Assembly (NCBI GenBank): GCA_000517565.1
Contig: CP007051.1
Coordinates: 248,001-312,000, forward strand
Reading direction: 5' to 3'
Length of the DNA: 64,000 nucleotides
DNA from: Desulfurella acetivorans A63
GTDB lineage: Bacteria; Campylobacterota_A; Desulfurellia; Desulfurellales; Desulfurellaceae
Part shown: piece by piece, positions 1 through 8,979 of the stretch
How positions within the stretch are numbered: position 1 is the stretch's first letter
Layout: each line of letters begins with the position of its first letter
Translations under genes and position numbers: made by a program
Notes under the pieces: model-generated
What the model was told of the DNA's origin: nothing
The model's database searches: none
The model's input: the letters and a program-made list of their open reading frames with translations, nothing else

Positions 1-216
1 CCTATGGTGAGTGAGTTCAGGTATTTTAATATTCGCTTTTATATTATTGCGATTATGTTTACACTTTTCGATATTGAAGCGATTTTTATGTATCCATGGG
101 CAGTATATTTTGAAGAATTAGGTATTTTGGGTGTTATTGAGATGGGTTTGTTTATTATTATGGTATTTGTTGGATGGATTTATGCTTATAAGAAAGGAGC
201 GCTTGTATGGGAATAG
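1..216 (+). CDS. nuoA: NADH-quinone oxidoreductase subunit A, C-terminal part (gene cut by window edge)
   Basis: The reading frame is open from base 1, so the N-terminus lies outside the window. The 71 residues seen are the end of NuoA, a small three-helix subunit of the Complex I membrane arm. The segment reading F-D-I-E-A-I-F followed by YPWA is the family signature (usual form FDxExxFLYPWA), and a second hydrophobic helix follows. The stop overlaps the nuoB start by 10 bases, as is normal for this operon. Identification is firm; the missing part is the first helix and the loop before the second. Confidence 0.93.
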   Translation, partial: PMVSEFRYFNIRFYIIAIMFTLFDIEAIFMYPWAVYFEELGILGVIEMGLFIIMVFVGWIYAYKKGALVWE

Positions 217-668
217 AGAATGCCTGGATTACTACAAAACTGGATAAGTTGGTTAGCTGGGGTAGGTATTCATCTTTTTGGCCTGTAACATTTGGTTTGG
301 CATGCTGCGCTATTGAAATGATGGCAACAGGAGCTTCACGATTCGATTTAGATAGATTTGGTGTGGTGTTTAGAGCATCGCCAAGACATTCAGACGTTAT
401 GATAGTAGCGGGTACGCTTACAAAAAAAATGGCAATAGCCGCACGCAAAGTTTATGACCAGATGCCAAGGCCAAAGTGGGTTATATCAATGGGTAGCTGT
501 GCAAATACAGGTGGTATGTTTGATTCTTACAGCGTTGTGCAAGGTGTTGATACAATAATACCAGTTGATGTATATGTACCGGGGTGCCCTCCAAGGCCAG
601 AAAGTTTATTATACGGTATAATGAAATTACAGGAAAAGATTAAGAAAGAAGGGTCGATGAATACATAA
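207..668 (+). CDS. nuoB: NADH-quinone oxidoreductase subunit B
   Basis: NuoB (153 residues) carries the terminal [4Fe-4S] cluster N2, which hands electrons to quinone. All four ligand cysteines are visible: the tandem pair C33/C34 in [10 protein letters not shown]98 in MGSCANTGG and C127 in VPGCPPRPE. An AAAGGAG ribosome site sits 8 bases before the ATG, supporting this start even though it overlaps nuoA. Length is at the short end of normal. It should bind NuoC/NuoD in the connecting module of Complex I. Confidence 0.97.
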   Translation: MGIENAWITTKLDKLVSWGRYSSFWPVTFGLACCAIEMMATGASRFDLDRFGVVFRASPRHSDVMIVAGTLTKKMAIAARKVYDQMPRPKWVISMGSCANTGGMFDSYSVVQGVDTIIPVDVYVPGCPPRPESLLYGIMKLQEKIKKEGSMNT

Positions 669-681
669 TAAGGAGTTAGCA

Positions 682-1227
682 ATGGATGGTCAAAGCGTTG
701 TAGAGTTGGTTAAGGGTAAGTTTGGTGATGGTGTTTTGGAAGCAAGTGAGTTTAGAGGCGAGTACAGCATCCTTGTTTCAAGTAATATTGCTCACGAATG
801 TCTAAAATATTTGCATGATGAGTTGAATTTTGAGTATCTAGTATTTGTTACTGCTGTAGATTTTGGCATTGATGCTGAATATAGATTTCAAGTAGTTTAT
901 GAGCTCAGATCTCTTTTACATAAGCTTCAGATACGTGTTAAAACCAATATAAAAGAAAATCAAGATATAGAAAGTGTTGTGGATATTTATAAATCTGCTA
1001 CATGGGACGAAAGGGAAACCTATGATATGTTTGGTATAATATTTAGAAATCATCCGGATTTAAGAAGAATTTTAATGCCTCAGGATTGGACAGGATATCC
1101 ATTAAGAAAGGATTACCCTCTAAAAGGCAGACCAGAAGACGATGATTGGCTGGATAAGCATTTACCGCTTGGTCAACTAAAAAGGCCAAGGCATACAAGA
1201 AAGCCTTTTAGTTTAGTCCAAAAATAG
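682..1227 (+). CDS. nuoC: NADH-quinone oxidoreductase subunit C
   Basis: A 181-residue 30-kDa-type subunit of the Complex I hydrophilic arm; it binds no cofactor. The signature is near residues 110-155: [12 protein letters not shown], then [23 protein letters not shown]. It is a separate gene from nuoD, unlike the fused nuoCD of enterobacteria. A TAAGGAG ribosome site precedes the ATG. It lies 13 bases after nuoB and 9 before nuoD, so all three are surely cotranscribed. Confidence 0.96.
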   Translation: MDGQSVVELVKGKFGDGVLEASEFRGEYSILVSSNIAHECLKYLHDELNFEYLVFVTAVDFGIDAEYRFQVVYELRSLLHKLQIRVKTNIKENQDIESVVDIYKSATWDERETYDMFGIIFRNHPDLRRILMPQDWTGYPLRKDYPLKGRPEDDDWLDKHLPLGQLKRPRHTRKPFSLVQK

Positions 1228-1236
1228 GAGTTTAAA

Positions 1237-2433
1237 ATGAATAAAACTTATGTTGTTGAAAACGAAAGAGAAGTCATTGTAAATATGGGGCCACAACACC
1301 CATCAACACACGGTGTTTTGAGGTTTGTTGTAAAACTTGATGGTGAAAAAATCGTTGAATCGGATCCTGATGTAGGATACTTACACCGTGGTTTTGAAAA
1401 ATTTGCCGAAAACATGACATATCAACAATTCATGCCATTTACTGACAGGCTTGATTATTTAGCTTCAATGAACAATAACTTTGCCTATGCAATGGCTGTG
1501 GAAAAATTGCTTGGTATAAGCAGCCAGATTCCAAAAAGAGCTGAATACATCCGTGTAATCATGGCTGAGCTTGGAAGGATTGCATCGCATTTGGTTTGGC
1601 TTGCTACACATGCTTTGGATATTGGCGCTATGACAGTATTTTTATATTGTTTTAGAGAAAGAGAGTATATACTTGATATGTATGAGATGGCATGTGGCAA
1701 CAGGCTTACATATAATTATATAAGAATAGGTGGAGTTGCACGTGATTTGCCAGATGGATTTTTAGACAAATTAAAAGAATTTGTAAAACTTTTTCCTTCA
1801 AAAGTAAAAGAATACCACACTTTGCTTTCAAAAAATAGAATATGGCTTAAGCGTACAAAAGGTATCGGTTATATTTCGAAACAGGATGCTATTAACTGGG
1901 GAATTGCAGGCCCTTGCACAAGAGGTTCCGGTATTGATTGGGATTTAAGGCGTGATATGCCATACTCAGTTTATCCTGAGCTGGATTTTGAGATACCAGT
2001 TTATCATAATTGCGATGTGTACGATCGCTACCTTGTGCGTATGGACGAAATGATTCAGTCCAATAGGATTTTAGAGCAATGTATAGAAAAAATTCCAGAT
2101 GGACCTGTAATGATGAAAGATAGCCCATATGTATGGGATCCAAAAGAAGACATAATGAAAAAAAATTATGCTTTAATGAAACATTTTGTAAAGGTTGTTC
2201 AAGGCATTAAGGCACCGCCTGGAGAGACTTATTTTGGCGCTGAAAACCCCAAAGGTGAATTAGGATTTTACATTTACTCCAACGGTGAAGGTGTGCCTTA
2301 TAGGATGAAAATCAGATCACCATCTTTTATAAACTTAAGTGCTATGCCAGTTATGTTAAAGGGGCATTATATTGCGGATATTATCTCTGTAATTGGTAGT
2401 TTGGATTTTGTTTTTGGCGAATGCGATAGGTAG
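1237..2433 (+). CDS. nuoD: NADH-quinone oxidoreductase subunit D
   Basis: The 49-kDa-type subunit (398 residues) forms the quinone-binding pocket together with NuoB. It is homologous to the large subunit of [NiFe] hydrogenases but lacks the Ni ligands. The N-terminal GPQHPSTHGVLRF loop that lines the quinone site is present, and the protein ends with the conserved DFVFGECDR (usually DxVFGEVDR). Length is full. It belongs to the operon, 9 bases after nuoC and 9 before nuoG; nuoE and nuoF, usually found here, are absent. Confidence 0.97.
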   Translation: MNKTYVVENEREVIVNMGPQHPSTHGVLRFVVKLDGEKIVESDPDVGYLHRGFEKFAENMTYQQFMPFTDRLDYLASMNNNFAYAMAVEKLLGISSQIPKRAEYIRVIMAELGRIASHLVWLATHALDIGAMTVFLYCFREREYILDMYEMACGNRLTYNYIRIGGVARDLPDGFLDKLKEFVKLFPSKVKEYHTLLSKNRIWLKRTKGIGYISKQDAINWGIAGPCTRGSGIDWDLRRDMPYSVYPELDFEIPVYHNCDVYDRYLVRMDEMIQSNRILEQCIEKIPDGPVMMKDSPYVWDPKEDIMKKNYALMKHFVKVVQGIKAPPGETYFGAENPKGELGFYIYSNGEGVPYRMKIRSPSFINLSAMPVMLKGHYIADIISVIGSLDFVFGECDR

Positions 2434-2442
2434 AGGTGAATT

Positions 2443-4797
2443 ATGGAAAAAAAAGTTAAGATTAAAATAAACGGAAAAGAGTTTGAAGTGGATAGTGAAA
2501 AAAGTATTTTGCAAGCAGCAAGAGAAAATGGCATCTATATACCAGCTATTTGCTATTCTGATAGGTTTGGCGCCATTGGTGCCTGCAGAATATGTGCAGT
2601 TGAGATTGCTGGCATGAAAAAACCCATGCTATCATGTGCAGCAAAGGTAAAAGATGGTATGGAGGTTACAACTAACTCTCCTGCACTGGATCAGCTAAGG
2701 AGAGAGATAATTTATGAGTGGGACACATTTCACCCGCTTCAATGCGGTGTTTGCGATAAAAGTGGTGAGTGTGAGCTTCAAAATATAAATTACGAATTTA
2801 ATATAACAGAAAACCCAAAAGAGGCTCAAACAGACCCGCTTAGCATACCTCAAGGCACAATACACTATGAATGGAAGATTATCCATCATGATGCAAATCT
2901 TTGTATTCAATGTAGAAGGTGCGTGGCAGTATGCGACAAGGTGGTTAATTTTGGTATTTTAGCTTTGGTAAAAAAAGATGGAGATAGAAAAGAGATTGAT
3001 ACAAAAGATGGTAAACCTTTAGATTGCGAGTTTTGTGGTCAATGTGTGAGTGTCTGCCCAACTGGTGCAATGTCTAGCAAGTTATTCAAATACAAAGCCA
3101 GAGCATGGGAAATGGAAAAGGTTCCCACAACTTGCGGTTTTTGTTCTTCTGGGTGTCAGATGGATTTAAATGTTAAAAATAATGAGATCCTAAGAGTAAC
3201 AAGCGAAGAATATACTCCGAATATGGCAAACCTTTGCAATTTGGGCAGGTTTAATTATTCTGTTAGTAAATCAGATAGACTTATTAAGGATTACTCATTA
3301 AATTCAAAAACGCTAAATCAGGAAGCAATGTTATTAGAATTATCTCAAATTTTAAAAAATACACCAAAAGAGAAAATTTTTGGTATAAGTGGCGCAAGAG
3401 AAACGCACGAAGACAATCTTGCATTTAAAATGTTTTTTAACAATACATTGTCAAATAACAACATAGATAGTCTATCGTCTACCCATATAGGTAAACTTTA
3501 TAAGTACTTGCCTCAAAGTGTAAATACACTTTATGATTTTTCGGATATTTCTGATGCTAATCTTATAATATGTTTTGGCGGAGATATTGCAAACGAGATG
3601 CCACGTATTGACTGGTCTATAACAAGGGGTGCAAAACTACTTAAAACTTCAAAAGTGATAAGTGCTTACTGGAAAGATACAAAGATTGACACGCTTGGTT
3701 CTATACCGCTAAGATATGAACCCGGAAGAGAACTTGATTTTTTAACTTCTTTTGCGTTCGCATTAAAATCTGAAGGATATGGTGCAGGGCTTGATGGTCT
3801 TGATAGTCTTACAGGTAGCGAATTTGATGTTTCAAGTATAATGGAAGAAGTTAAAAAAGCTTCAAATATAGCTTTTATTGTGTGTCAAGAAGCGCTTGAG
3901 CGTTCAAATGGCGAAGAAATTGCAAAAGCTGTTTCCAATATCGCTCTTTTACTTAAAGATAAGATAAAAGTTTATGCATCAAGTAAATACAATAATGCAT
4001 TTGGTGCTTTGTACAATAATTACGGTTCATCTAATGAATTTAGCATCCAAAGACTACTTGAATTTGCAAAAGAAGGTAAAATTGAAACATTAATATTGCT
4101 TAATGCAGATTTGTTTAGTTTTTTGAGCGATAACGAGGCTAAAATAGTAAGGGATAGTGTAAAAAATATTGTTTTATTCGATACTTTTGAAAGCAAAACT
4201 TCTCTTATAGCAAATGCAATTGTGCCAGTACCTTTTTTCACCAGCCAAAGCGGTACCTTCATTAATGCAGAAGGAAGGGTAAATAAGATAAATAAAGCAA
4301 TAGAGTGTAATGTACCTTGCGCATGGGAGTTTTTATTTAAACTATCAACTAATTTGGGATACAACCTTTCAAGTGCAAAACTACAATTAAAAGATAAGAA
4401 AATTACTCTAAATGGTCCTGCAGATAAAATTTATACAATAAATACAAATTCTAGCGTTAAAGGTGATGGTGAATTTGTATTTATAGCAAACTATTCTAAA
4501 TTTAGGACTTCTGTTTACTCTGGTTATGGTGAGGGAGCTAAGCTGGCACAAAGTCAATCAGTTTTGCATATAAGCAAAGAAGATGCTCAAAGGATTGGCT
4601 TAAATGATGGTGATATTGCAAATATTGAAGCAAATGGAGCGTCAATAGCTCTTCCTGTAAAAATTGATGAACAAATGCCAAAGTCCGTTCTTGCTGCACA
4701 ATTATGGTTTGAAAACACCAATCCATACAATATAACGGGAGGTTTTAATAATTTAGTAAGAGCTAACCTTACAAAAGCTCAAGGGGGATTAAAATGA
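2443..4797 (+). CDS. nuoG: NADH-quinone oxidoreductase subunit G (iron-sulfur/molybdopterin-like)
   Basis: A 784-residue NuoG that carries the electron-entry chain of iron-sulfur clusters. Visible ligands are: [2Fe-2S] C37, C48, C51, C65; the His-Cys cluster H97, C101, C104, C110; two ferredoxin-type [4Fe-4S] sets C154/157/160/164 and C195/198/201/205; and C231, C234, C238, C265 in the position of cluster N7. From about 230 on it is a molybdopterin-oxidoreductase-like domain. It follows nuoD directly, with no nuoE or nuoF, so electrons must enter through another donor, perhaps ferredoxin or flavodoxin (inference). Its stop overlaps nuoH by 4 bases. Confidence 0.95.
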   Translation: MEKKVKIKINGKEFEVDSEKSILQAARENGIYIPAICYSDRFGAIGACRICAVEIAGMKKPMLSCAAKVKDGMEVTTNSPALDQLRREIIYEWDTFHPLQCGVCDKSGECELQNINYEFNITENPKEAQTDPLSIPQGTIHYEWKIIHHDANLCIQCRRCVAVCDKVVNFGILALVKKDGDRKEIDTKDGKPLDCEFCGQCVSVCPTGAMSSKLFKYKARAWEMEKVPTTCGFCSSGCQMDLNVKNNEILRVTSEEYTPNMANLCNLGRFNYSVSKSDRLIKDYSLNSKTLNQEAMLLELSQILKNTPKEKIFGISGARETHEDNLAFKMFFNNTLSNNNIDSLSSTHIGKLYKYLPQSVNTLYDFSDISDANLIICFGGDIANEMPRIDWSITRGAKLLKTSKVISAYWKDTKIDTLGSIPLRYEPGRELDFLTSFAFALKSEGYGAGLDGLDSLTGSEFDVSSIMEEVKKASNIAFIVCQEALERSNGEEIAKAVSNIALLLKDKIKVYASSKYNNAFGALYNNYGSSNEFSIQRLLEFAKEGKIETLILLNADLFSFLSDNEAKIVRDSVKNIVLFDTFESKTSLIANAIVPVPFFTSQSGTFINAEGRVNKINKAIECNVPCAWEFLFKLSTNLGYNLSSAKLQLKDKKITLNGPADKIYTINTNSSVKGDGEFVFIANYSKFRTSVYSGYGEGAKLAQSQSVLHISKEDAQRIGLNDGDIANIEANGASIALPVKIDEQMPKSVLAAQLWFENTNPYNITGGFNNLVRANLTKAQGGLK

Positions 4798-5795
4798 TAG
4801 AAGTAATAATTGGTATTGTTAAATTAATATTGCTTGTTACAGTTTTAAGTGTGTATGTTATGTATGCTACTTGGTATGAAAGAAAAGTTATAGGGCACAT
4901 GCAACAGCGCATTGGACCAAAAAGGGTTGGACCATACGGTTTACTTCAACCTTTAGCAGATACAATTAAGAGTTTTTTTAAAGAAGATGTTATACCAGCA
5001 AGGGCAGATAAACCTCTGTTTTGGTTAGCTCCTATTTTAGCGCCTACTTTTCCATTTGCTGCTGCGGCTGCTATACCGTTTTTCCCGCCAATTGAGCTTT
5101 CAAATGGTACAATGTTTTACTTTAGCGTATTTCATTCCAATGTGGACTTACTATACATTTTGGCAATGATGGGTTTATCTAGTTTTGGTGTTATGCTTGC
5201 AGGTATTGCATCAGGTGGTAATAAATATTCATATTTTGGGGCTCAGCGCGAAATTGCACAAGTTGTAAGTTACGAAATAATTTTGGCCCTTGCTTTATTA
5301 AATCCCATACTTATGGTACAATCACTTAATTTAACAGATTTTGTAACTTTCCAACAACAGCATTTATGGTTGATTTTCTATCAGCCTTTTGCATTTGTAG
5401 CATTTGTAATTGCAATGGTAGCATCTGCTTCAAGGGTGCCTTTTGACTTACCAGAAGCCGAAAATGAACTTGTAGCAGGTTTTAATACAGAATTTACTGG
5501 ACTTAAAATGGCTATGTTCTTTTTTGGTCAATATGTAACTATATTTGTAGTATCAGCTTTAGCAGCAATAGTATTTTTGGGCGGATGGAGTGGTCCTGCA
5601 ATACTGCCTGGGTTTGTCTGGTATTGGCTTAAAGTACTGTTATTTATATTTATGTTTACATGGTTTTGGGGAACATTTCCTAGATATAGGTATGACCAGT
5701 TAATGGATATAGCCTGGAAAAAACTACTACCTCTTCTAGTACTGAATATACTGTGGACAGGATTTGCACTGATAGTGCATATGCCTATAATTTAA
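4794..5795 (+). CDS. nuoH: NADH-quinone oxidoreductase subunit H
   Basis: NuoH (333 residues) is the membrane subunit joining the quinone site to the proton-pumping arm, with about eight helices expected. Family landmarks are ERKVIGHMQQRIGPKRVGP near residue 30, KSFFKED near 60, and PFDLPEAENELVAGFNTEF near 220, which carries conserved acidic residues of the first proton channel. Translation is coupled to nuoG through an ATGA overlap. Length matches the family. Confidence 0.97.
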   Translation: MIEVIIGIVKLILLVTVLSVYVMYATWYERKVIGHMQQRIGPKRVGPYGLLQPLADTIKSFFKEDVIPARADKPLFWLAPILAPTFPFAAAAAIPFFPPIELSNGTMFYFSVFHSNVDLLYILAMMGLSSFGVMLAGIASGGNKYSYFGAQREIAQVVSYEIILALALLNPILMVQSLNLTDFVTFQQQHLWLIFYQPFAFVAFVIAMVASASRVPFDLPEAENELVAGFNTEFTGLKMAMFFFGQYVTIFVVSALAAIVFLGGWSGPAILPGFVWYWLKVLLFIFMFTWFWGTFPRYRYDQLMDIAWKKLLPLLVLNILWTGFALIVHMPII

Positions 5796-5805
5796 GGAGG
5801 TTGGT

Positions 5806-6255
5806 ATGTTATTTAAAGATTTACGAAAAGGTTTAAGTGTTACATTAAAATATCTATTTACGCATGCAGTAACTTGCCAGTACCCAACTCAAAGGCTCAA
5901 TGTGCCAGAACGTGGCAGATGGCTACATGCTCTTAATTTGCACGAAGAAAGTCAAAAGATTAAGTGTATTGATTGTGGACTTTGCGAGGAAGTATGTCCG
6001 TCAAAATGCATAGAAATAATACCCACAGAAAACGAAGATCATACAAAAAGCCCGGCAATTTACAATATAGATCTAGGTAGATGCTGTTTTTGTGGTCTTT
6101 GCGTTGAGGTTTGTCCAGAACTTGCAATATCTATGAGCGATAAATACGAACTTGCAGGATACGACAGGGAAAAATTTGTTTTTACCAAAGAAGACTTGAT
6201 CAAAGTTGGGATAGAATATAACAATAAATTGCAAAAGAAAGAAGGTGCCCTATGA
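5806..6255 (+). CDS. nuoI: NADH-quinone oxidoreductase subunit I
   Basis: A 149-residue peripheral subunit with two [4Fe-4S] clusters (N6a, N6b) linking NuoG to NuoB. The ligand sets are C54, C57, C60, C64 (CIDCGLCEEVC) with C68 closing the second cluster, and C93, C96, C99, C103 (CCFCGLCVEVCP). An extra cysteine at 94 sits beside the second set. An AGGAGG ribosome site precedes the start, and the stop overlaps nuoJ by 4 bases. Confidence 0.96.
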   Translation: MLFKDLRKGLSVTLKYLFTHAVTCQYPTQRLNVPERGRWLHALNLHEESQKIKCIDCGLCEEVCPSKCIEIIPTENEDHTKSPAIYNIDLGRCCFCGLCVEVCPELAISMSDKYELAGYDREKFVFTKEDLIKVGIEYNNKLQKKEGAL

Positions 6256-6758
6256 GTGTGGAAATAGTAGTTTTCGCAATTTTAGCATTAATGGCAGTTG
6301 GTGGTGGTTTTGGTATAATTGTAACAAAAAATCCATTTAGAGCCGCAATGTGGATGGTATTATCATTTATTGGCTCTGCTGGACTTTTTGTAATGCTTGA
6401 TGCAGTATTTATCGCAATGCTTCAATTAATAGTTTATGCTGGTGCTATTACTGTAATGATAGTAATAGCAATGTATACAATGGACAGGTTAACCATTGCA
6501 AGCTTAAAAAGATTTAACAACCAAGCGTATTTTGGCGCATTATTTGGTATTGGTATACTATTGGATTTTATTGTTATAGCAGCAAAGCTTAAAATAAATA
6601 CAGCACAGATGGGTAAAAATCTATCAATTGCAGGTAGTAATGTTAAAGCTATTGGTGATGTGCTTTTTAAATCATATTTGTTGCCTTTTGAGATAACTGC
6701 AATTGTGCTTTTAATTGCGTTGTTTGGTGCAGTTGCACTTACAAAGAAGGATCTTTAG
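6252..6758 (+). CDS. nuoJ: NADH-quinone oxidoreductase subunit J
   Basis: A 168-residue, almost wholly hydrophobic protein with about five membrane helices. It matches NuoJ by the conserved NPFRAAMWMVLSFIGSAGLF stretch near residues 25-45 and the following helix QLIVYAGAITVMIVI, which contains the pi-bulge helix of the proton path. It is translationally coupled to nuoI (ATGA overlap) and followed by nuoK after 8 bases. Confidence 0.95.
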   Translation: MSVEIVVFAILALMAVGGGFGIIVTKNPFRAAMWMVLSFIGSAGLFVMLDAVFIAMLQLIVYAGAITVMIVIAMYTMDRLTIASLKRFNNQAYFGALFGIGILLDFIVIAAKLKINTAQMGKNLSIAGSNVKAIGDVLFKSYLLPFEITAIVLLIALFGAVALTKKDL

Positions 6759-6766
6759 GAGGCAAA

Positions 6767-7063
6767 ATGTTAGCTGCGTATATGTTTGTTAGTGTATTGC
6801 TTTTTGCAATAGGGGCCACAGGGGCAATGATAAGAAGAAATTTTTTAATCGTCCTGATGTCTTTAGAATTAATGATTAACGGTGCCGGTATGGCTCTTAT
6901 TGTAATGTCATATTTTACTGGTAATATTTCGGGGCAGGTTATGTTTTTGTTTGTTGCAGCAGTTGCAGCAAGCGAAACTGCCGTGGGTTTGGCTATAGCC
7001 GCTATGATGTACAAAAATAAGAAGAGTGTAGATATAAATGATTATACTACACTCAAAAAGTAA
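6767..7063 (+). CDS. nuoK: NADH-quinone oxidoreductase subunit K
   Basis: A 98-residue three-helix membrane subunit. The two membrane-buried glutamates needed for proton transfer are present at E34 (LMSLELM) and E70 (AASETAVG), corresponding to E36 and E72 of the E. coli protein. An AGGAGG ribosome site precedes the ATG. Size and order (J-K-L) are standard. Confidence 0.96.
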   Translation: MLAAYMFVSVLLFAIGATGAMIRRNFLIVLMSLELMINGAGMALIVMSYFTGNISGQVMFLFVAAVAASETAVGLAIAAMMYKNKKSVDINDYTTLKK

Positions 7064-7075
7064 AAGGGGAAAGAT

Positions 7076-8965
7076 ATGAAAACGTTGGTGTTGTTAATTA
7101 TTATCTGGCCTCTAATTGGTTTTTTAATCAATGGTCTATTTGGCAAATGGACCAAAAATTATGCTGGCATAATTGCGGCAAGTGCTTTGGGTTTAAGCTT
7201 TTTAAGTGCAGTTTACCCAATATGGCAGGTAATTTTGGGTAATATTTACGATTATGTTTATTTTACATGGATGCCACTGGGTAAGTTTAGCGTTCCTTTT
7301 GGCTTAAGGATAGACTCTTTATCTGCTGTTATGCTTTTTGTTGTTACATTTGTTTCCTGGATGATACATATTTATTCAAATGGATACATGAAGGGCGATC
7401 CTGGATATGCAAGGTATTTTACCTACCTAAATTTATTTGTGTTTTCAATGCTTCTTTTAATTTTAGGTGATAGTTATTTACTGATGTTTGTTGGTTGGGA
7501 AGGCGTAGGCTTATGCTCATATTTGCTAATTGGCTTTTGGTACGATAAAAAAACAGCTTCAGATGCTGGCGAAAAAGCATTTGTTGTAAATAGAATAGGT
7601 GATGCTGGCTTTATAATCGGTGTATTGTTTATTCTATTTAATTTTCATTCTGTAACTTACGCAGATGTGTTTCCATTCGTTCATCAGGTATTAACACCAG
7701 AGACTGCGACCATTATTGGCCTTGCTTTGTTTTTAGGGGCAATGGGTAAATCTGCTCAATTTCCATTATACATATGGCTAACTGACGCTATGGAAGGCCC
7801 AACACCTGTTTCAAGTTTAATACATGCAGCGACAATGGTTACAGCTGGCGTTTATATGGTTGCAAGGTCAAATGCAATCTATGATATGAGTCCTATTGCA
7901 ATGGAAGTTGTAGCATCAGTTGGTGCATTTACAGCCTTCTATGCTGCAACTATGGCACTCACACACAAAGATATAAAGCGCATTTTGGCATACTCCACAC
8001 TATCTCAGCTTGGATATATGTTTATTGGTGTTGGTGTTGGTGTATACTGGGCTGGCATATTCCACTTAATGACGCACGCGTTTTTCAAAGGCCTATTGTT
8101 TTTGGGTGCAGGCGCAGTTATGCACTCTATGAGAGGCTTATTATCAACCGATTTAATGGGTGGCCTTAAAAAGAAAATGCCCCAAACTGCTATTTTGATG
8201 GTTATTGCATCTTTAGCAATTGCTGGTATACCGCCTTTTGCAGGTTTTTTTAGCAAAGATGCAATCTTAGCAGGCGCGCTTGAGATGGGACATCCAATAA
8301 TTTGGATAGTGGGTGAAGTTACAGCATTTATGACTGCTTTTTATATGTTTAGGTTTGTATTTACAGTATTTTATGGTGAAGAAAAAGTACCCAACTTGTA
8401 TCATGAGCTGCATGTACATGAAGCACCAAAAGTAATGACGATTCCTATGTGGGTTTTGGGTGTGTTGTCGATTATTGGCGGTTGGGTTGGTTTGCACGTA
8501 AGTGGAGAAATACCTATTGAAGCTTTTATTGCACGCACTGCTCCAACGCTTGAAGTAGCAAATGAAGCCCACTATTCTGAAGCGTTTCTTATGGGTTTTT
8601 CTGCATGCGTGGGCTTGCTTGGTATATTTACAGCATGGGTTATCTACATCAAAAAATGGATTACAGCAGAGTCCATTGCAAATACATTTAAACCAATCTA
8701 TACGTTGCTTGCTAATACCTACTATGTAGATGAGTTTGTGTATTTCTTTATTGTAAAGCCATTTTGGTGGGTATCCGAGTTTTTCTTATGGAAAATTGTA
8801 GATGTAAAAATTATAGATGGCGGTGTAGATTTATTTGGATGGATATCAAAAAGAATTGGATGGCTGTTTAGAACGCTGCAGACAGGTTTTGTAAGCCATT
8901 ACGCTTACTGGATATCAATAGGTGTGATGTTGCTTACTGGCTGGTATTTAGTTAGGATTATATAA
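7076..8965 (+). CDS. nuoL: NADH-quinone oxidoreductase subunit L (antiporter-like)
   Basis: NuoL (629 residues) is the most distal of the three Mrp-antiporter-like pumps and carries the long lateral helix at its C-terminus. Landmarks are GWEGVGLCSYLLIGFWY (buried glutamate) near residue 142, DAMEGPTPVSSLIHAATMVTAG near 235, and HAFFKGLLFLGAGAVMH near 325. Length is normal. It lies between nuoK (12 bases) and nuoM (14 bases) with AAGGGGA and AGGTGAGG-type ribosome sites. Confidence 0.96.
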   Translation: MKTLVLLIIIWPLIGFLINGLFGKWTKNYAGIIAASALGLSFLSAVYPIWQVILGNIYDYVYFTWMPLGKFSVPFGLRIDSLSAVMLFVVTFVSWMIHIYSNGYMKGDPGYARYFTYLNLFVFSMLLLILGDSYLLMFVGWEGVGLCSYLLIGFWYDKKTASDAGEKAFVVNRIGDAGFIIGVLFILFNFHSVTYADVFPFVHQVLTPETATIIGLALFLGAMGKSAQFPLYIWLTDAMEGPTPVSSLIHAATMVTAGVYMVARSNAIYDMSPIAMEVVASVGAFTAFYAATMALTHKDIKRILAYSTLSQLGYMFIGVGVGVYWAGIFHLMTHAFFKGLLFLGAGAVMHSMRGLLSTDLMGGLKKKMPQTAILMVIASLAIAGIPPFAGFFSKDAILAGALEMGHPIIWIVGEVTAFMTAFYMFRFVFTVFYGEEKVPNLYHELHVHEAPKVMTIPMWVLGVLSIIGGWVGLHVSGEIPIEAFIARTAPTLEVANEAHYSEAFLMGFSACVGLLGIFTAWVIYIKKWITAESIANTFKPIYTLLANTYYVDEFVYFFIVKPFWWVSEFFLWKIVDVKIIDGGVDLFGWISKRIGWLFRTLQTGFVSHYAYWISIGVMLLTGWYLVRII

Positions 8966-8979
8966 GGTGAGGTGAAAAG

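Noticed and set aside
158-448. Open frame on the minus strand opposite nuoA/nuoB
   Set aside because: It lies wholly inside two certain genes in another frame and shows no domain or ribosome site.
4020-4364. 114-residue minus-strand frame inside nuoG
   Set aside because: Antisense shadow of a well-recognised gene; composition is that of a reversed coding frame.
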